Positions 63,943 through 64,000 of a stretch of 64,000 nt of DNA are shown one piece after another. The notes beneath the pieces were generated by a model, which saw only the letters and a program-made list of their open reading frames with translations, made no database searches and had not been told where the DNA came from. The position numbers and the translations under genes are program-made. This DNA is from Mesorhizobium sp. (GTDB lineage Bacteria > Pseudomonadota > Alphaproteobacteria > Rhizobiales > Rhizobiaceae): assembly GCA_022833215.1 (NCBI GenBank), contig JAIPUZ010000015.1, positions 1 to 64,000 of the forward strand, given 5' to 3'. Numbering within the stretch: the first letter of the stretch is position 1; each line of letters opens with the position of its first letter.

Positions 63943-64000
63943 GTACAAGCTCCGATTGTGGCTGCCAGCCGTCGCGGCGGCGGGTACAGCCCAGCATAAA

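Overview
The window reads as chromosomal DNA of a high-GC alphaproteobacterium of the order Hyphomicrobiales (Rhizobiales), most like the Phyllobacteriaceae/Brucellaceae side. The basis is gene content and order: a cyclic beta-1,2-glucan synthase/exporter pair (NdvB/NdvA), an EipB-type envelope protein, LpxI instead of LpxH, a DUF2093 protein beside mutL, GAAC-N7-GAAC LexA sites, a perfect CtrA box, and two mosaic intergenic elements of the RIME type. I could not run any search, so the genus is not assigned.

Layout. 1-0.5 kb is AT-rich and holds no gene I recognise. 0.5-12.7 kb (minus strand) carries a D-lyxose isomerase family protein, a lone ccmC, ndvA and the very long ndvB. 13.0-18.2 kb holds ridA, a DUF442 phosphatase/sulfurtransferase-like gene, and a minus-strand group for N-methyl compounds (MttB-family methyltransferase, small periplasmic protein, Fe-S/FMN/FAD N-demethylase) interrupted by a RIME-like repeat. 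18.4-22.0 kb (plus strand) has mutL, a DUF2093 gene and an unusual GNAT-MazG fusion. 22.0-29.7 kb (minus strand) has hflX-hfq, a D-amino acid aminotransferase, a divergent DapB-like reductase, an OmpA-family protein, a GNAT protein, a mercaptopyruvate sulfurtransferase, an AlaX editing protein and a cysteine synthase. 29.9-32.5 kb (plus strand) has an SDR oxidoreductase and a DEAD-box helicase. 32.7-37.3 kb (minus strand) has pyrG, an L,D-transpeptidase, secG and tpiA.

37.4-43.6 kb (plus strand) is the ppiD-trpD-trpC-moaC-moeA-lexA run; comEC lies convergent to lexA and divergent from gltX, which is followed by gltA. From 63.9 kb leftward to 49.4 kb the minus strand holds an almost unbroken core block: eipB, a DUF4031 gene, rpsB-tsf, pyrH-frr-uppS-cdsA-rseP, then bamA-lpxD-fabZ-lpxA-lpxI-lpxB. 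This block joins translation, UMP supply, undecaprenyl and CDP-diacylglycerol synthesis, outer-membrane protein assembly and lipid A synthesis; many of its genes overlap by 4-14 bp.

Most of the window is ordinary core genome. I found no CRISPR array, tRNA, rRNA, IS element, prophage or defence island. The points most worth a second look are the GNAT-MazG fusion, the DapB homologue without its catalytic histidines, a CtrA box beside a possible small RNA, a low-GC patch in the bamA barrel, a 15-bp in-frame tandem repeat in cdsA, the corrinoid-less MttB/demethylase group, and the two RIME-like elements lying against stop codons.
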